Source: Chloroflexota bacterium
GTDB taxonomy: Bacteria > Chloroflexota > Limnocylindria > Limnocylindrales > CSP1-4
Direction: 5' to 3'
Length of the DNA stretch: 40,898 nucleotides
NCBI GenBank assembly: GCA_019637815.1
Contig: JAHBUZ010000031.1
Coordinates: forward strand, 1-40,898
Both the position numbers and the translations under genes were made by a program. This document shows, in pieces, positions 24,338-32,758 of this stretch; position 1 is the stretch's first letter; every line of letters begins with the position of its first letter. The notes under the pieces were generated by a model that searched no databases, was not told where the DNA came from, and saw only the letters and a list, made by a program, of their open reading frames with translations.

Positions 24338-25186
24338 TCATCGTTGACCTCCCAGGGCGGCGCCCACGCCACCACCACGTCGCAGCAGGATGGCCGCGAG
24401 CGCGAACGTGACCCACGGGATGAGCAGCAGGAACACCGCCACCGCGTTGCCGGTGGGGTCCACCACCCGCCGCAGCTTGCCCACGATGTACAGCGGCACC
24501 GTGGTCTGCTGACCGGCCGTGAACACCGTGACGAGGGTCTCGTCGAAGGACCACGCGAAGGCGAGCAGCGCCGCGCCGATGATGGCCGGCGCGAGGATGG
24601 GCAGGGTCACCCGGCGGAGCGCCTGGAACGGCGACGCACCCAGATCGCGCGCGGCCGCCTCCAGCTCCACGTCATAGGTGCGCATCCGAGCCGTGACGAC
24701 GAGCACCACCCACGGGATGGCGACCACGATGTGACCGAGCAGCAGGGTCGTGGTGCCCGGCGAGAACCGGAGCAGGATCATGAGCGCCACGAACCCGATG
24801 CCGATGAACAGGCCCGGCAGCATCACGGGCAGTCGGGCGAGCGCCTGACCGACGGTCGTGAAGCGCGATGCCACGCGCGTGAACGCGAACGAGGCCATCG
24901 TGCCGATGGTCGTCGCGACGATGGCCGTGATGGTCGCCATCTCGAGGCTGACCCAGAACGCGTTCCGGAACTGTCGCTCGGTGAGCAGCTTCTCGAACCA
25001 CATGAGCGACCAGCCCTGGAACGGCCACGACAGCGTGGGCACGGCGCTGAAGGCGTACAGCGCGGCGATGACCAGCGGCGCGAACAGGAAGATCATGAGC
25101 AGCCAGCACGCGATGGACAGCCAGGGGATACCGGGCAGCGTCAGCGACCGCCGCGTGCGTGGCACGTCCTGCCCGATGGTCGTCAC
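24338..25186 (-). CDS. PotC-like ABC transporter permease
   Basis: 282 aa, about six membrane helices. The EAA loop reads LEAAARDLGASPFQALRRVTLPILAPAI. The N-terminal segment WLSIACWLLMIFLFAPLVIAALYAFS and the FQGWSLMWFEKLLT stretch after it are typical of PotC/YdcV. A GTG start overlaps the previous permease stop (GTGA, 25183-25186). It forms a heterodimer with the upstream permease. Confidence 0.9.
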   Translation of the reverse strand: MTTIGQDVPRTRRSLTLPGIPWLSIACWLLMIFLFAPLVIAALYAFSAVPTLSWPFQGWSLMWFEKLLTERQFRNAFWVSLEMATITAIVATTIGTMASFAFTRVASRFTTVGQALARLPVMLPGLFIGIGFVALMILLRFSPGTTTLLLGHIVVAIPWVVLVVTARMRTYDVELEAAARDLGASPFQALRRVTLPILAPAIIGAALLAFAWSFDETLVTVFTAGQQTTVPLYIVGKLRRVVDPTGNAVAVFLLLIPWVTFALAAILLRRGGGVGAALGGQR

Positions 25187-26046
25187 GTGACCCTCCGCGG
25201 CAGCAGCCCCGAGGCACGCATCACGAACCGCATGCCGAGGTACAGCGCCACGAACCCGATGAGCATCATCACCGACAGCGCCGCGCCCTTGCCATAGTCC
25301 GCCTGGGTGCTGAAGGCGTCCGCCACGAGCCGTCCGATGGTCACCGAATCGGGTCCACCCACGAACACCGGCGTGAGGTAGTCACCGGCCGCGAGGAAGA
25401 ACACCAGGGCGCCCGTCGCGAGCACCGACGGTCCGCTCAGCGGCAGGGTCACCCGGAACAGGGTGCGCGTGCGTGACGCGCCCAGGTCGCGCGCCGCCTC
25501 CCGGAGCTGGGGCGGGATACCCGAGAGCGCCGCGAAGAAGGTGAGCGCCGCGATGGGCGTGAACACGCTCACCTCGGCGATGACCACCGCCGTCCGGGAG
25601 AACAGGATGAAGTCGAGTGGCTCCGACACGATGCCCAGCGACACCAGGGCGCCGTTGACCACGCCGTTCGAGCCGAGCAGCGTGCGCCACGCGTACAGCC
25701 GCACCAGGAAGCTCGCCATGAGCGCGGTCACGGTGAGCACGAACAGCAGCCGTCGGCCACGCCCGGTGCCGAAGACCATGTAATAGGCGAGCGCGAAGCC
25801 GCTCACCGTGGACAGCACGGCGACCGGGACGCCGATGCTCAGCGTGGTCAGGATCACCCGCCAGGTGATCGGGTCGCCGATGGCCTGCTGATAGTTGGCG
25901 AGGGTGAGGGCGCCCTGCGGGCTGGCGAACACCCACTCGAACAGGGAATACCCCACGAGCACGATGGTGGGCACCACGACGAGGCCCACGAGCAGCACGC
26001 TCAGCGGCGCGAGCAGCCCGAGCTCGAGCCCTCGCCCGACGCGCAT
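25183..26046 (-). CDS. PotB-like ABC transporter permease
   Basis: 287 aa, about six membrane helices. The EAA loop reads LREAARDLGASRTRTLFRVTLPLSGPSV. LVRLYAWRTLLGSNGVVN is characteristic of PotB/YdcU permeases. It lies 108 bp downstream of its binding-protein gene, with a perfect 10-bp hairpin in the gap. The start has a suitable GGAGG a few bases before the ATG. Confidence 0.9.
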   Translation of the reverse strand: MRVGRGLELGLLAPLSVLLVGLVVVPTIVLVGYSLFEWVFASPQGALTLANYQQAIGDPITWRVILTTLSIGVPVAVLSTVSGFALAYYMVFGTGRGRRLLFVLTVTALMASFLVRLYAWRTLLGSNGVVNGALVSLGIVSEPLDFILFSRTAVVIAEVSVFTPIAALTFFAALSGIPPQLREAARDLGASRTRTLFRVTLPLSGPSVLATGALVFFLAAGDYLTPVFVGGPDSVTIGRLVADAFSTQADYGKGAALSVMMLIGFVALYLGMRFVMRASGLLPRRVT

Positions 26047-26118
26047 GTGCCTCCTTCACGCTGCGGATGCCCGACACGATGATGCCGGACACCCCGGCTG
26101 GAGTGCCCGGCAGATCCA

Positions 26119-26141
26119 TCGGGACGGACGATCCGTCCCGA
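26119..26141 (-). terminator. Intercistronic hairpin after the PotD-like gene
   Basis: TCGGGACGGA-CGA-TCCGTCCCGA is a perfect 10-bp stem with a 3-nt loop, 14 nt past the binding-protein stop. As at 22069-22100, it would protect the binding-protein message or limit readthrough to the permeases. Confidence 0.65.
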
Positions 26142-26154
26142 CGATCGGCGTGCG

Positions 26155-27321
26155 TCAGCCCGCCAGCTTCGCCTCGGTCCAGACCGCGTCCCACTCGTCG
26201 ATGGTCGCGTACGGCCCATCCGGATCGAAGTGGGAGACGTTCCACTTGAGCTTGCCCAGGAGGTCGGCCTCGATATCGTCCGGGTACAGGCTCCGGACGG
26301 ACGGGTCGAGCGCCGCGTTGATGGCCGCCGTGGGGCCGATGCCGACGACCGAGTCGTTGAGGGGCGCCGCCGTCTCGGGCGTCATCGTGGCGTTCGCGTA
26401 GGCGAGCGCGTTGCAGCGGTTGGGCGCCCAGGGCGTGATGCCGATGGAGTCGACGAAGCCGTAGCTGCCCTCGTCGGGGATCGTCCAGCCGATCTCGACC
26501 CCCTGTTCCACGCCCAGGGGGATGTTCCAGGACAGCCCCACGAGCTGGAAGTCCACCTCGCCGTTGATGAGCACCGTCAGCTGGTCACCGAGCGAGGCGG
26601 AGATGACCTTGAGCTGCGGCCGCAGCGCCAGCAGCCAGTCACGCACCGGGCCGTTCAGCTCCTCGCGGGTCAGCACCGCGGGGTCCAGGCCGACGGCACA
26701 CGCCGCGGTGGCGACCATGTTCAGCTTGTCGTCGAAGCAGCCGACCCGATACGCCGGGTCGAGCGCCATCGCGTACTGATGGACGCCCTCCGGGAACTTC
26801 GAGGCGAGCCAGTTGATGCCCAGCGCGCCGATGGTCCACGGGACGCCGTTGTAGACGCCGTCCTCGATCTTCCAGATCGGGTTGTCCGCGATGGCCGGGT
26901 ACATCTCGCCGAGCGCCGGCACCTCGTCGACATGGATCGGCGACAGGATGCCCTGGCTGTGGAAGTAGTTGTTGTCACCCTGGTTGACGCTGAACGCGTC
27001 CCACTGCTCGGCCCCGGGGCTCTTCATCACCTGGAGCAGGTTCTCGTTGCCGAGCGGGCGCATGTTCAGGTCGATGCCGCTGTTCGCCCAGAAGTCGTCC
27101 ATGGCGGACACGCCCGTGCCCTCGTAGCCCTGCCACGTGAACAGGTTGAGCGGACCACCCGGCTCGCACCCCACGAGCGGCGACTGCACGGGTGCCGCCT
27201 GTGCGCGGACCCGGCTGGCGAGCATGCCGCCCGCCGCGACGGTCACGGCGCCCGCTGCACCGATCCGCAGGAAGTCACGACGTGTGACGATCCCGTTGGG
27301 AAACCCTACAGGCTTGGACAT
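26155..27321 (-). CDS. PotD-like extracellular solute-binding protein, Tat signal
   Basis: 388 aa, SBP family 1/polyamine-binding type. The N-terminus carries a twin-arginine motif TRRDFLRIG at 13-21 followed by a hydrophobic Ala/Gly segment and a likely cleavage after VRAQA, so it is probably exported folded. NLFTWQGYEGTGVSAMDDFW resembles the first lobe of PotD/YdcS proteins. GVPWTIGALGINW and DSIGITPWAPN mark the hinge and second lobe. Substrate unproven. The ATG at 27321 fits the signal peptide; the frame upstream to 27702 crosses its promoter and is rejected. Expression should come from the TTGACA promoter with operator D. Confidence 0.9.
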   Translation of the reverse strand: MSKPVGFPNGIVTRRDFLRIGAAGAVTVAAGGMLASRVRAQAAPVQSPLVGCEPGGPLNLFTWQGYEGTGVSAMDDFWANSGIDLNMRPLGNENLLQVMKSPGAEQWDAFSVNQGDNNYFHSQGILSPIHVDEVPALGEMYPAIADNPIWKIEDGVYNGVPWTIGALGINWLASKFPEGVHQYAMALDPAYRVGCFDDKLNMVATAACAVGLDPAVLTREELNGPVRDWLLALRPQLKVISASLGDQLTVLINGEVDFQLVGLSWNIPLGVEQGVEIGWTIPDEGSYGFVDSIGITPWAPNRCNALAYANATMTPETAAPLNDSVVGIGPTAAINAALDPSVRSLYPDDIEADLLGKLKWNVSHFDPDGPYATIDEWDAVWTEAKLAG

Positions 27322-27385
27322 CCCGGTACTCCTCACGATGTCGAGCAGTCGGCAGACCCTCACCGACCGTGCTCTTCCGGCCGAC

Positions 27386-27435
27386 TGGTCGACCGGTCGG
27401 CCATCCACGGTACGGCGGCACGGAAGCGGTGTCAA
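27386..27435 (-). promoter_or_regulatory. Operator D and promoter of the PotD-like operon
   Basis: TGGTCGACCGGTCGGCCA at 27386-27403 matches the shared palindrome at 17 of 18. On the minus strand TTGACA (27430-27435), a 17-bp spacer and TACCGT (27407-27412) form the promoter; the operator starts 3 bp downstream of the -10. The region also precedes the plus-strand alcohol dehydrogenase gene, where TACGAT at 27452-27457 is a possible -10. Confidence 0.7.
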
Positions 27436-27535
27436 CTCAGGTCGCAGGTCGTACGATCGGGGCGCCACACGTGGGCCCGCACCGGCCGCACCCAGCGACG
27501 TCCACGCCACTCCCTCCAGCCTTCGGAGCATCTCC

Positions 27536-28570
27536 ATGTCATCCACCATGCGCCAGGCCGTGACCGCCGAACGACGCCGCGTGGAGGTCGGCATGACGCC
27601 CGTCCCCTCGGCACCCGGTCCCGGCGAGGCGCTCCTCGCGATCGCATCGGTGGGTGTCTGCGGCTCCGACCTCGCGATGTGGGAGGGCACGGACCCATAC
27701 ACGCGCTACCCCGTGCGGCAGGGTCACGAGGCATCCGCGCGGGTGCTGCAGCTGGGACCGGGCGGCGACGGTCGGGTCCGGGAGGGCGACCTGGTCGCCG
27801 TCGAGCCACTCCTGCCCGATGGCACCTGTGTCGCGTGCCGGCGCGGTCGACCCAACTGCTGTGTCGGGCTGCGGGTCATCGGGGCGCACGTGGACGGGGC
27901 GCTCGCCGAGCAGCTCGTCATGCCCGTCGCGAACCTGTACCCGGTGCCGGACCTGGACGCGGAGCTGGCGGCGTTCGTGGAGCCCGTGTCCATCGGCCTC
28001 CAGATGGTCACCCGCAGCCGCATCGGGGCCGGCGACCGTGCGGTGGTCCTGGGTGCCGGACCCATCGGCCAGGCGATCCAGCTCGCTGCCATCGACCGCG
28101 GGGCGCGCATCCTTGCCGTGGACCGGGTGCCGGGCCGTCTCGAGCGGGCACTGGCCCGCGGCGCCGAGGTGGCAGTGGATGCCCGCGATGGCAAGGTCGC
28201 CGAGGCCGTCGAGGCGTGGACCGAGGGTGACGGACCAGAGGTCGTGTTCGAGGCGACCGGGGTCACGGCGGTCATCCGCCAGGCGATCGAGCTGGTCGCC
28301 CATGCGGGCACGGTGGTCATCGCGGGCACACCCACCGACGATGTCGCGCTGCCCGCGCTCACCATCGTGCGCAAGGAGCTGGACATCCTGGGCTCCCGCA
28401 ACAACACGGGGCTCTACCCGGCCGCCATCGACCTCGTGCGTCGGGAGCGGGATCGATGCCGGTCGCTCATCACGCATCGCTTCCCGCTCGCGGAGACCCA
28501 GGCGGCCATGACGTTCGCGGCCGCCAACCCGGCAGAGGCGAACAAGGTCATGATCACGGTCGCTCCCTGA
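27536..28570 (+). CDS. Zinc-type medium-chain alcohol dehydrogenase
   Basis: 344 aa, MDR superfamily, nearest to sorbitol/threonine/galactitol-phosphate dehydrogenases. Catalytic zinc ligands are Cys in VGVCGSDLAM, His/Glu in GHEA and Glu in FVEPVSIG. The structural zinc loop reads D-GT-C-VA-C-RRGRPNC-C, with Asp where the first of four cysteines normally stands. The Rossmann loop is VLGAGPIGQA. It should oxidise a polyol or sugar alcohol with NAD(P)+, giving a ketose or aldose for downstream enzymes. The ATG at 27536 has GGAG nearby. It is divergent from the PotD-like operon across operator D, and the MFS gene follows at once, so it may belong to the same regulon. Confidence 0.9.
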   Translation: MSSTMRQAVTAERRRVEVGMTPVPSAPGPGEALLAIASVGVCGSDLAMWEGTDPYTRYPVRQGHEASARVLQLGPGGDGRVREGDLVAVEPLLPDGTCVACRRGRPNCCVGLRVIGAHVDGALAEQLVMPVANLYPVPDLDAELAAFVEPVSIGLQMVTRSRIGAGDRAVVLGAGPIGQAIQLAAIDRGARILAVDRVPGRLERALARGAEVAVDARDGKVAEAVEAWTEGDGPEVVFEATGVTAVIRQAIELVAHAGTVVIAGTPTDDVALPALTIVRKELDILGSRNNTGLYPAAIDLVRRERDRCRSLITHRFPLAETQAAMTFAAANPAEANKVMITVAP

Positions 28571-28572
28571 CC

Positions 28573-29964
28573 GTGACCGGCAGCGCCACCGGGTCGGGCG
28601 ATGCCCGGGCGCCGGGCACTGCCGAACGATCGGCGGGCGTCCAGACGTCCGGCAGCGGGCCAGTGCCCAGCGACGCCCACGTCGCGGGCGATGCCCACGT
28701 CTCGGGCGGCGCCCAGGCGTCGGCCGGTGGTCCGGTGCCCAGCGGTGCTCATGCGTCGGGCGGTGCCCGGCCCTCGGGAAGTGCCCAGGCGTCGGACGCT
28801 GCTCAGCCTCCCAGCGGCGCGCTCGTGGCCCTCGCGGTGCTCATGGCGGCGACCACGCTCCGGCCTGCCCTGGTCGTGCTGGGGCCGCTCGCTTCGCGCA
28901 TCGCCAGCGACCTCGGCGTCAGCTATGGCGAGGTCGGCTTCATCACCACCATGGCCCTGCTGCTCGTCGCCGTGACCTCGCCACTCGGGCCGTGGGCGAT
29001 CCGCGCGTTCGGCGTCCGACGGGCCATGGTCGTCACGATGCTCGGCCTGGGCGTGCTCGGCGTGTGCCGCGCCATCGCGCCCGGTCTGGAGATCATCGTG
29101 CTCGTGAGCGGTGGCGTGGGGGCGCTCATCGGTCTCGGTCAGAGCCTGCCGCCATCGGAGGCACGTGCCGCCGGGCTCAGCCCGCGCATCGGGTCCGCGG
29201 CGTTCACGTCGGGCCTCGTCGGCTCCTCGGTCGTGGCGACGCTCCTGGCCGTGCCGCTCGCGGATGCGTTCGGGGGCTGGCGAGCAGCGCTGCTGGTGCT
29301 GGCGGTGCCGGCGTTCGTGGCCGTCCCCATCTGGCTGCTCGGTGTGCCCGGTCGGCGGGTGGCGGGTGGCGGCTCCGCGGGGCGACCCGCACTCCCCTGG
29401 CGCGACCGAGGCGCGTGGGGGCTCGCGGTCGCGTTCGGGCTCCAGTCGGCCGTCTACCAGTGCCTCATGGCGTGGCTGCCCGCGATCCTCGCGGAGCAGG
29501 GCTGGTCGGAGGCCACCGCTGGTGGCGCGGTGGGCGTGCTCAACGTCATCGCGCTGGGGGCGAGCCTGGTGCTGCTGTTCGGCGGATCGTCCATCCCCCA
29601 CGGCACCGGCAGCGTGCTGGCGGTCGCGATCATGGTCCTCGGCGCGGTCATGGTCCTCGCGGTCCAGGGGCCCGCGGTCGCGGCCGTGCTCCTGGCGGGT
29701 GCCGGCCTGGGCGCCATCCTGCCGCTGCTCGTGGGACTCGCGCTGGCCAGGTCCAGCGATGCCCGGACCGCGGGCGGCATGACCGCATTCATGTTCCTGG
29801 TCGGCTTCGCGATCGCGGCCGTGGCACCCACGGTGCTGGGGGTGGGCCGCGACCGGACAGGCGACTTCGGCGTGTCGCTGTGGCTGCTGGTCGGGGTCGC
29901 GGCCGCGCTCGTCGTCGTGTGCGCGGCGATCCGGTGGCCCATGCGCCGGCGCACATCGGACTGA
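28573..29964 (+). CDS. MFS permease, CynX/NimT type, with repetitive N-terminal tail
   Basis: About 463 aa from the GTG at 28573, two bases after the dehydrogenase stop. The transport core from about residue 85 (ALVALAVLMAATTLRPALVVLGPL) has about 12 helices. The LRPA motif after helix 1 and the GVSYGEVGFITT segment fit the CynX/NimT group, which moves small anions or nitro-aromatic compounds. The first 85 residues or so are Ala/Gly/Ser-rich, soluble and made of degenerate repeats (GPVPSDAHV, GPVPSGAHA, SGGAQAS, SGSAQAS). Family members normally lack this, so either it is a real expanded tail or translation starts further in. No Shine-Dalgarno precedes the GTG, which suggests coupling to the dehydrogenase. 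It is probably a fourth uptake or efflux route in the cluster. Confidence 0.8.
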   Translation: MTGSATGSGDARAPGTAERSAGVQTSGSGPVPSDAHVAGDAHVSGGAQASAGGPVPSGAHASGGARPSGSAQASDAAQPPSGALVALAVLMAATTLRPALVVLGPLASRIASDLGVSYGEVGFITTMALLLVAVTSPLGPWAIRAFGVRRAMVVTMLGLGVLGVCRAIAPGLEIIVLVSGGVGALIGLGQSLPPSEARAAGLSPRIGSAAFTSGLVGSSVVATLLAVPLADAFGGWRAALLVLAVPAFVAVPIWLLGVPGRRVAGGGSAGRPALPWRDRGAWGLAVAFGLQSAVYQCLMAWLPAILAEQGWSEATAGGAVGVLNVIALGASLVLLFGGSSIPHGTGSVLAVAIMVLGAVMVLAVQGPAVAAVLLAGAGLGAILPLLVGLALARSSDARTAGGMTAFMFLVGFAIAAVAPTVLGVGRDRTGDFGVSLWLLVGVAAALVVVCAAIRWPMRRRTSD

Positions 29965-30007
29965 CGCGCGGGCACCCCAGCCCGGTGTGTGTATCCACGC
30001 GGCCACG

Positions 30008-30035
30008 CGTGGTAGCACGCTATCGTGCTACCACG
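30008..30035. terminator. 12-bp perfect hairpin after the MFS gene
   Basis: CGTGGTAGCACG and CGTGCTACCACG pair perfectly around CTAT, 44 bp past the MFS stop. It is a likely transcript end. The sequence (TAGCAC...GTGCTA) also looks like an antitoxin operator, but no antitoxin gene follows. Confidence 0.5.
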
Positions 30036-30360
30036 GCAACGTGCTCCCAGGGGCGCGTCCGCGCACCGATGGGCCGGGAGGCGGACGAACGGGCACCGAT
30101 GCGCGGGCGCGGGAGGTCCGGCACCCAGCAGCACCCGCCGGTCGAGCGGCGGTGGGCCCTGGGCATCTCCAAGGCGACTCCCTGCCAGATGGTCGGACCG
30201 GTGAACCACGTCGCGGACCCGAGCAGGACCGCCGCCGGGACCCACGCTCGGGCTGATCGCCGATCGCCCCACCAGTCGGGCAGATGGCATGGAAGCGGGC
30301 CCGATGACCCGGCAGGTGGTCAGCCAGTCGGAGCGATTGCCATGGAATCGGGGCGGATCC

Positions 30361-30480
30361 GGTGCCTCGGCCCTCGGGCGACGACTCGTCGGGTCGGGCC
30401 CTCGGGCGAACCTCGTCGGGTCGGGGCCCTCGGGCGAACCTCGTCGGGTCGGGGCCCTCGGGCGAACCTCGTCGGGTCGG
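30361..30480. repeat. 28-bp tandem repeat, about four copies
   Basis: Near-identical units at 30391-30417 (27 bp, one G missing), 30418-30445 and 30446-30473, with a degenerate copy at 30361-30390 and a partial one after 30474. Each contains CCCTCGGGCGAACCTCGTC. Units abut with no spacers and the period is not a multiple of three. It is a minisatellite-like locus likely to vary between strains. Confidence 0.85.
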
Positions 30481-30525
30481 CGCTCGCCCTCGAAGTCCCA
30501 GCAGGGATGCGGCCGACCGGCGCCG

Positions 30526-31668
30526 TCACGCACCCGGGTCGGCGGACGGCTCGGGCCCGGACCTGGCCCCACCCGTGGCAGTCGTCCGGCTCGCCGCCGC
30601 ATCGGTGAACAGCCGCCGAGGGTTGTCGACGAGCATCGTCCGGATCTGGGTCTCGCTCAGACCCATCCGCCGCAGCCGGGGCACGAAGTGGCGCAGCAGA
30701 TGGCCGAAGCCCGTGCCGCCGTACGCCGTGAGCATGATCTTCAGGTGCACGTCGTGGGACAGGAGGATCCGGTCGAGGAACCCGGCGGCGACCAGCTCCC
30801 GGATGGTCTCCGCGGTCTCCTGGTCGCACGGCCCGCTGCCACGCGTGCCCCAGTCGAAGTCACAGCCGATGCCGTCGAAACCGAGGTACGCACCGCGGCT
30901 CGCCACGACCATCTGCTCGTCGAGGTCGTAGGGCCGAAGCATGACGTGGTCGATGATGGTGCCCCGCAGGGACGCTCCCTCCTCCTCCACGATGTCGCAG
31001 ATGCGGCGCCGGTACTCGTGGATACGCGTGGAACCACCGGGCGTGTGGATGGACAACGGGACGCCGCTGCGTCCCGCGGCCTGACACGCCGCTCGGAGCC
31101 CGCGCTCCTCCTGCGCCGTGAACCGTGAGTCGATACCGATCTCGCCGATGGCGCCGGCCCGGATGCCGGTGTCACCGATGCCCTCGGTGACGTCCCGCTC
31201 GATCTCCGCCGCGAGGTCGCTGACGGGCATCTCGCGGACGCGCTCCGGCTGGGCCAGCTCGTGGTAGAAGCCCGCGCTCACCACGATGTGGACGCCGGTC
31301 CGTCGGCTGATGTCCTGGAGCCCGCGCGGATCGCGGCCGATACCGATGCTCGTGGTGTCCAGGATGGAACGGCCACCCTGGTCGGCGAACCGCTGGACCT
31401 CGCGGGTCATCAGGTCGATGTCCGTGAGCAGCTGGTTGTCACGGTTCGACTGGGGGGCCATCCGGACCTCGCCCAGGATGTCCATCGTGAGGGGTCGGTG
31501 GAAGAACCCCTTGCGGGACGCCTCCTCCGGCTCCGGGCCGTTCGCGCCGACGTCGATGAGGATGTGCTCGTGCGTGAGCATGATGCCCAGCTCGTCCACG
31601 GGCACCGGCCCGAGGACCGTCATCGCCGTCGGGACGGCTTGGTCATCGGTCGAGTGCGTCGGTGCCAT
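30526..31668 (-). CDS. Phosphotriesterase-family metal-dependent hydrolase
   Basis: 380 aa, amidohydrolase-fold TIM barrel. HxH metal motif THEH at 32-35, a bridging-type acidic residue in AIGEIGID, histidines in SIHTPGG and IIDHVML, and the catalytic Asp in LSHDVHLK are all present. Family members include lactonases (quorum-signal, sugar and phospho-sugar lactones) as well as true phosphotriesterases. Next to a sugar ABC transporter a sugar-lactone hydrolase is the best guess. The ATG at 31668 lies six bases from GGGAGG; the ATG at 31674 touches it and is less likely. It is probably the last gene of the rbsB-A-C-like operon, 96 bp after the permease. Confidence 0.85.
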   Translation of the reverse strand: MAPTHSTDDQAVPTAMTVLGPVPVDELGIMLTHEHILIDVGANGPEPEEASRKGFFHRPLTMDILGEVRMAPQSNRDNQLLTDIDLMTREVQRFADQGGRSILDTTSIGIGRDPRGLQDISRRTGVHIVVSAGFYHELAQPERVREMPVSDLAAEIERDVTEGIGDTGIRAGAIGEIGIDSRFTAQEERGLRAACQAAGRSGVPLSIHTPGGSTRIHEYRRRICDIVEEEGASLRGTIIDHVMLRPYDLDEQMVVASRGAYLGFDGIGCDFDWGTRGSGPCDQETAETIRELVAAGFLDRILLSHDVHLKIMLTAYGGTGFGHLLRHFVPRLRRMGLSETQIRTMLVDNPRRLFTDAAASRTTATGGARSGPEPSADPGA

Positions 31669-31764
31669 CGTCATCCTCCCGGTATGCCATCACGAAACGT
31701 TGCCGCGCTCGCGCGGCGGACCTGCTGCGGTCGCCGCGCCCGGTCATCCTCGCCCACATCCGCC

Positions 31765-32748
31765 TCAGCGTGCGCGGCTGCCCAGCAACGCCCGGACCGT
31801 GGCCCGGTCGAGGAGCGCCGAGACCAGCAACGCCGCGCCCATGATCACGCTCGCGATCGCGGCCTGGATGTTGAGCAGGATGAGCCCGTTCTTGAGGACC
31901 GCCAGGAACAGCACGCCCAGCACCACGCCCCGGATCGTGCCGCGGCCACCACTGAACGCCACCCCGCCGAGCATCACCGCGGTCAGCACCTCCAGCTCGA
32001 AGCCCAGGCCCAGGGTGCCCGCCGGTGCGCTGTTGAGGAGCATCGCGTACATGACGCCCGCGAGGCCCGCGGCCATGCCCGTCACGATGTAGCCCGCCAG
32101 CACGACCCACTGGACCTTGACGCCCGACAGATACGCCGCCTGCTCGTTGACGCCGATGGCCAGGACGTGCCGGCCGATGGGCGACCAGGCGAGCACGAAC
32201 GCACCGATGCAGGCGACCACCAGCTCCACCAGGACGAAGTACGGGATGCCCAGGATGCCGCCGTAGCCGATCTGGACGAACTCGCTGCCGAAGCCGTAGA
32301 TCGACCCGGGCGCCAGCCACATCGCGATGCCCCGGATACCGGTCAGGGTGCCCAGGGTCACGATGATGGGCGAGAGCCCGGCGCGGGTGACCGCGAGCCC
32401 GTTGAAGCAGCCGACGATGACGCCCGTCAGGACGCCACCGAGCGCCGCGACCCAGATGTCCAGGCCAAGCCGGGTGATGAGCAGACCCAGGACCACGGCG
32501 GACAGCGCGACGGTGGAGCCGATGGACAGGTCCACGTGGCCCATGATCAGCAGGAAGGCGAGCGGGATCGCCACGACCATGATCGGCGCGCTCAGCCGCA
32601 GGATGTCGCTGACGTTGCCGAACGTCAGGAAGTTGGGCGCACCCATCGCCACGAACAGCACGATCAGACCCACGAAGCCGAGCGGCAGCGCGTTCATCAT
32701 CGCCAGGCGGCGGACGGATACCGGGGCTCGTTCGGGGTGGGCGGTCAC
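31765..32748 (-). CDS. RbsC-like sugar ABC transporter permease
   Basis: 327 aa, about nine or ten membrane helices, BPD_transp_2 family. The signature GHVDLSIGSTVALSAVV and NEQAAYLSGVKVQWV are typical of RbsC/XylH. PAGTLGLGFELEVLTAVMLGGVAFSGGRGTIRGVVLG is the conserved C-terminal part. The GTG at 32748 is preferred because it is preceded by GAGGGA at good spacing; an in-frame ATG at 32766 overlaps the ATPase gene and lacks one. It works as a homodimer with the fused ATPase. Confidence 0.92.
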   Translation of the reverse strand: MTAHPERAPVSVRRLAMMNALPLGFVGLIVLFVAMGAPNFLTFGNVSDILRLSAPIMVVAIPLAFLLIMGHVDLSIGSTVALSAVVLGLLITRLGLDIWVAALGGVLTGVIVGCFNGLAVTRAGLSPIIVTLGTLTGIRGIAMWLAPGSIYGFGSEFVQIGYGGILGIPYFVLVELVVACIGAFVLAWSPIGRHVLAIGVNEQAAYLSGVKVQWVVLAGYIVTGMAAGLAGVMYAMLLNSAPAGTLGLGFELEVLTAVMLGGVAFSGGRGTIRGVVLGVLFLAVLKNGLILLNIQAAIASVIMGAALLVSALLDRATVRALLGSRAR

Positions 32749-32758
32749 GGGTGGTCCC

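Larger units (their letters stand above)
29965..30525. other. 561-bp gene-free stretch with hairpin and tandem repeats
   Basis: It lies between the MFS gene and the phosphotriesterase-like gene (convergent). No frame here has recognisable protein features. Contents are the hairpin at 30008-30035, about 300 bp of unremarkable GC-rich DNA, and the 28-bp tandem repeat at 30361-30480. Confidence 0.6.

Noticed and set aside
30008..30256. Remnant toxin-antitoxin locus after the MFS gene
   Set aside because: The palindrome resembles an antitoxin operator, but no antitoxin or toxin frame, whole or broken, follows.
30361..30480. CRISPR array
   Set aside because: The 28-bp units abut directly with no spacers and no cas genes are nearby.
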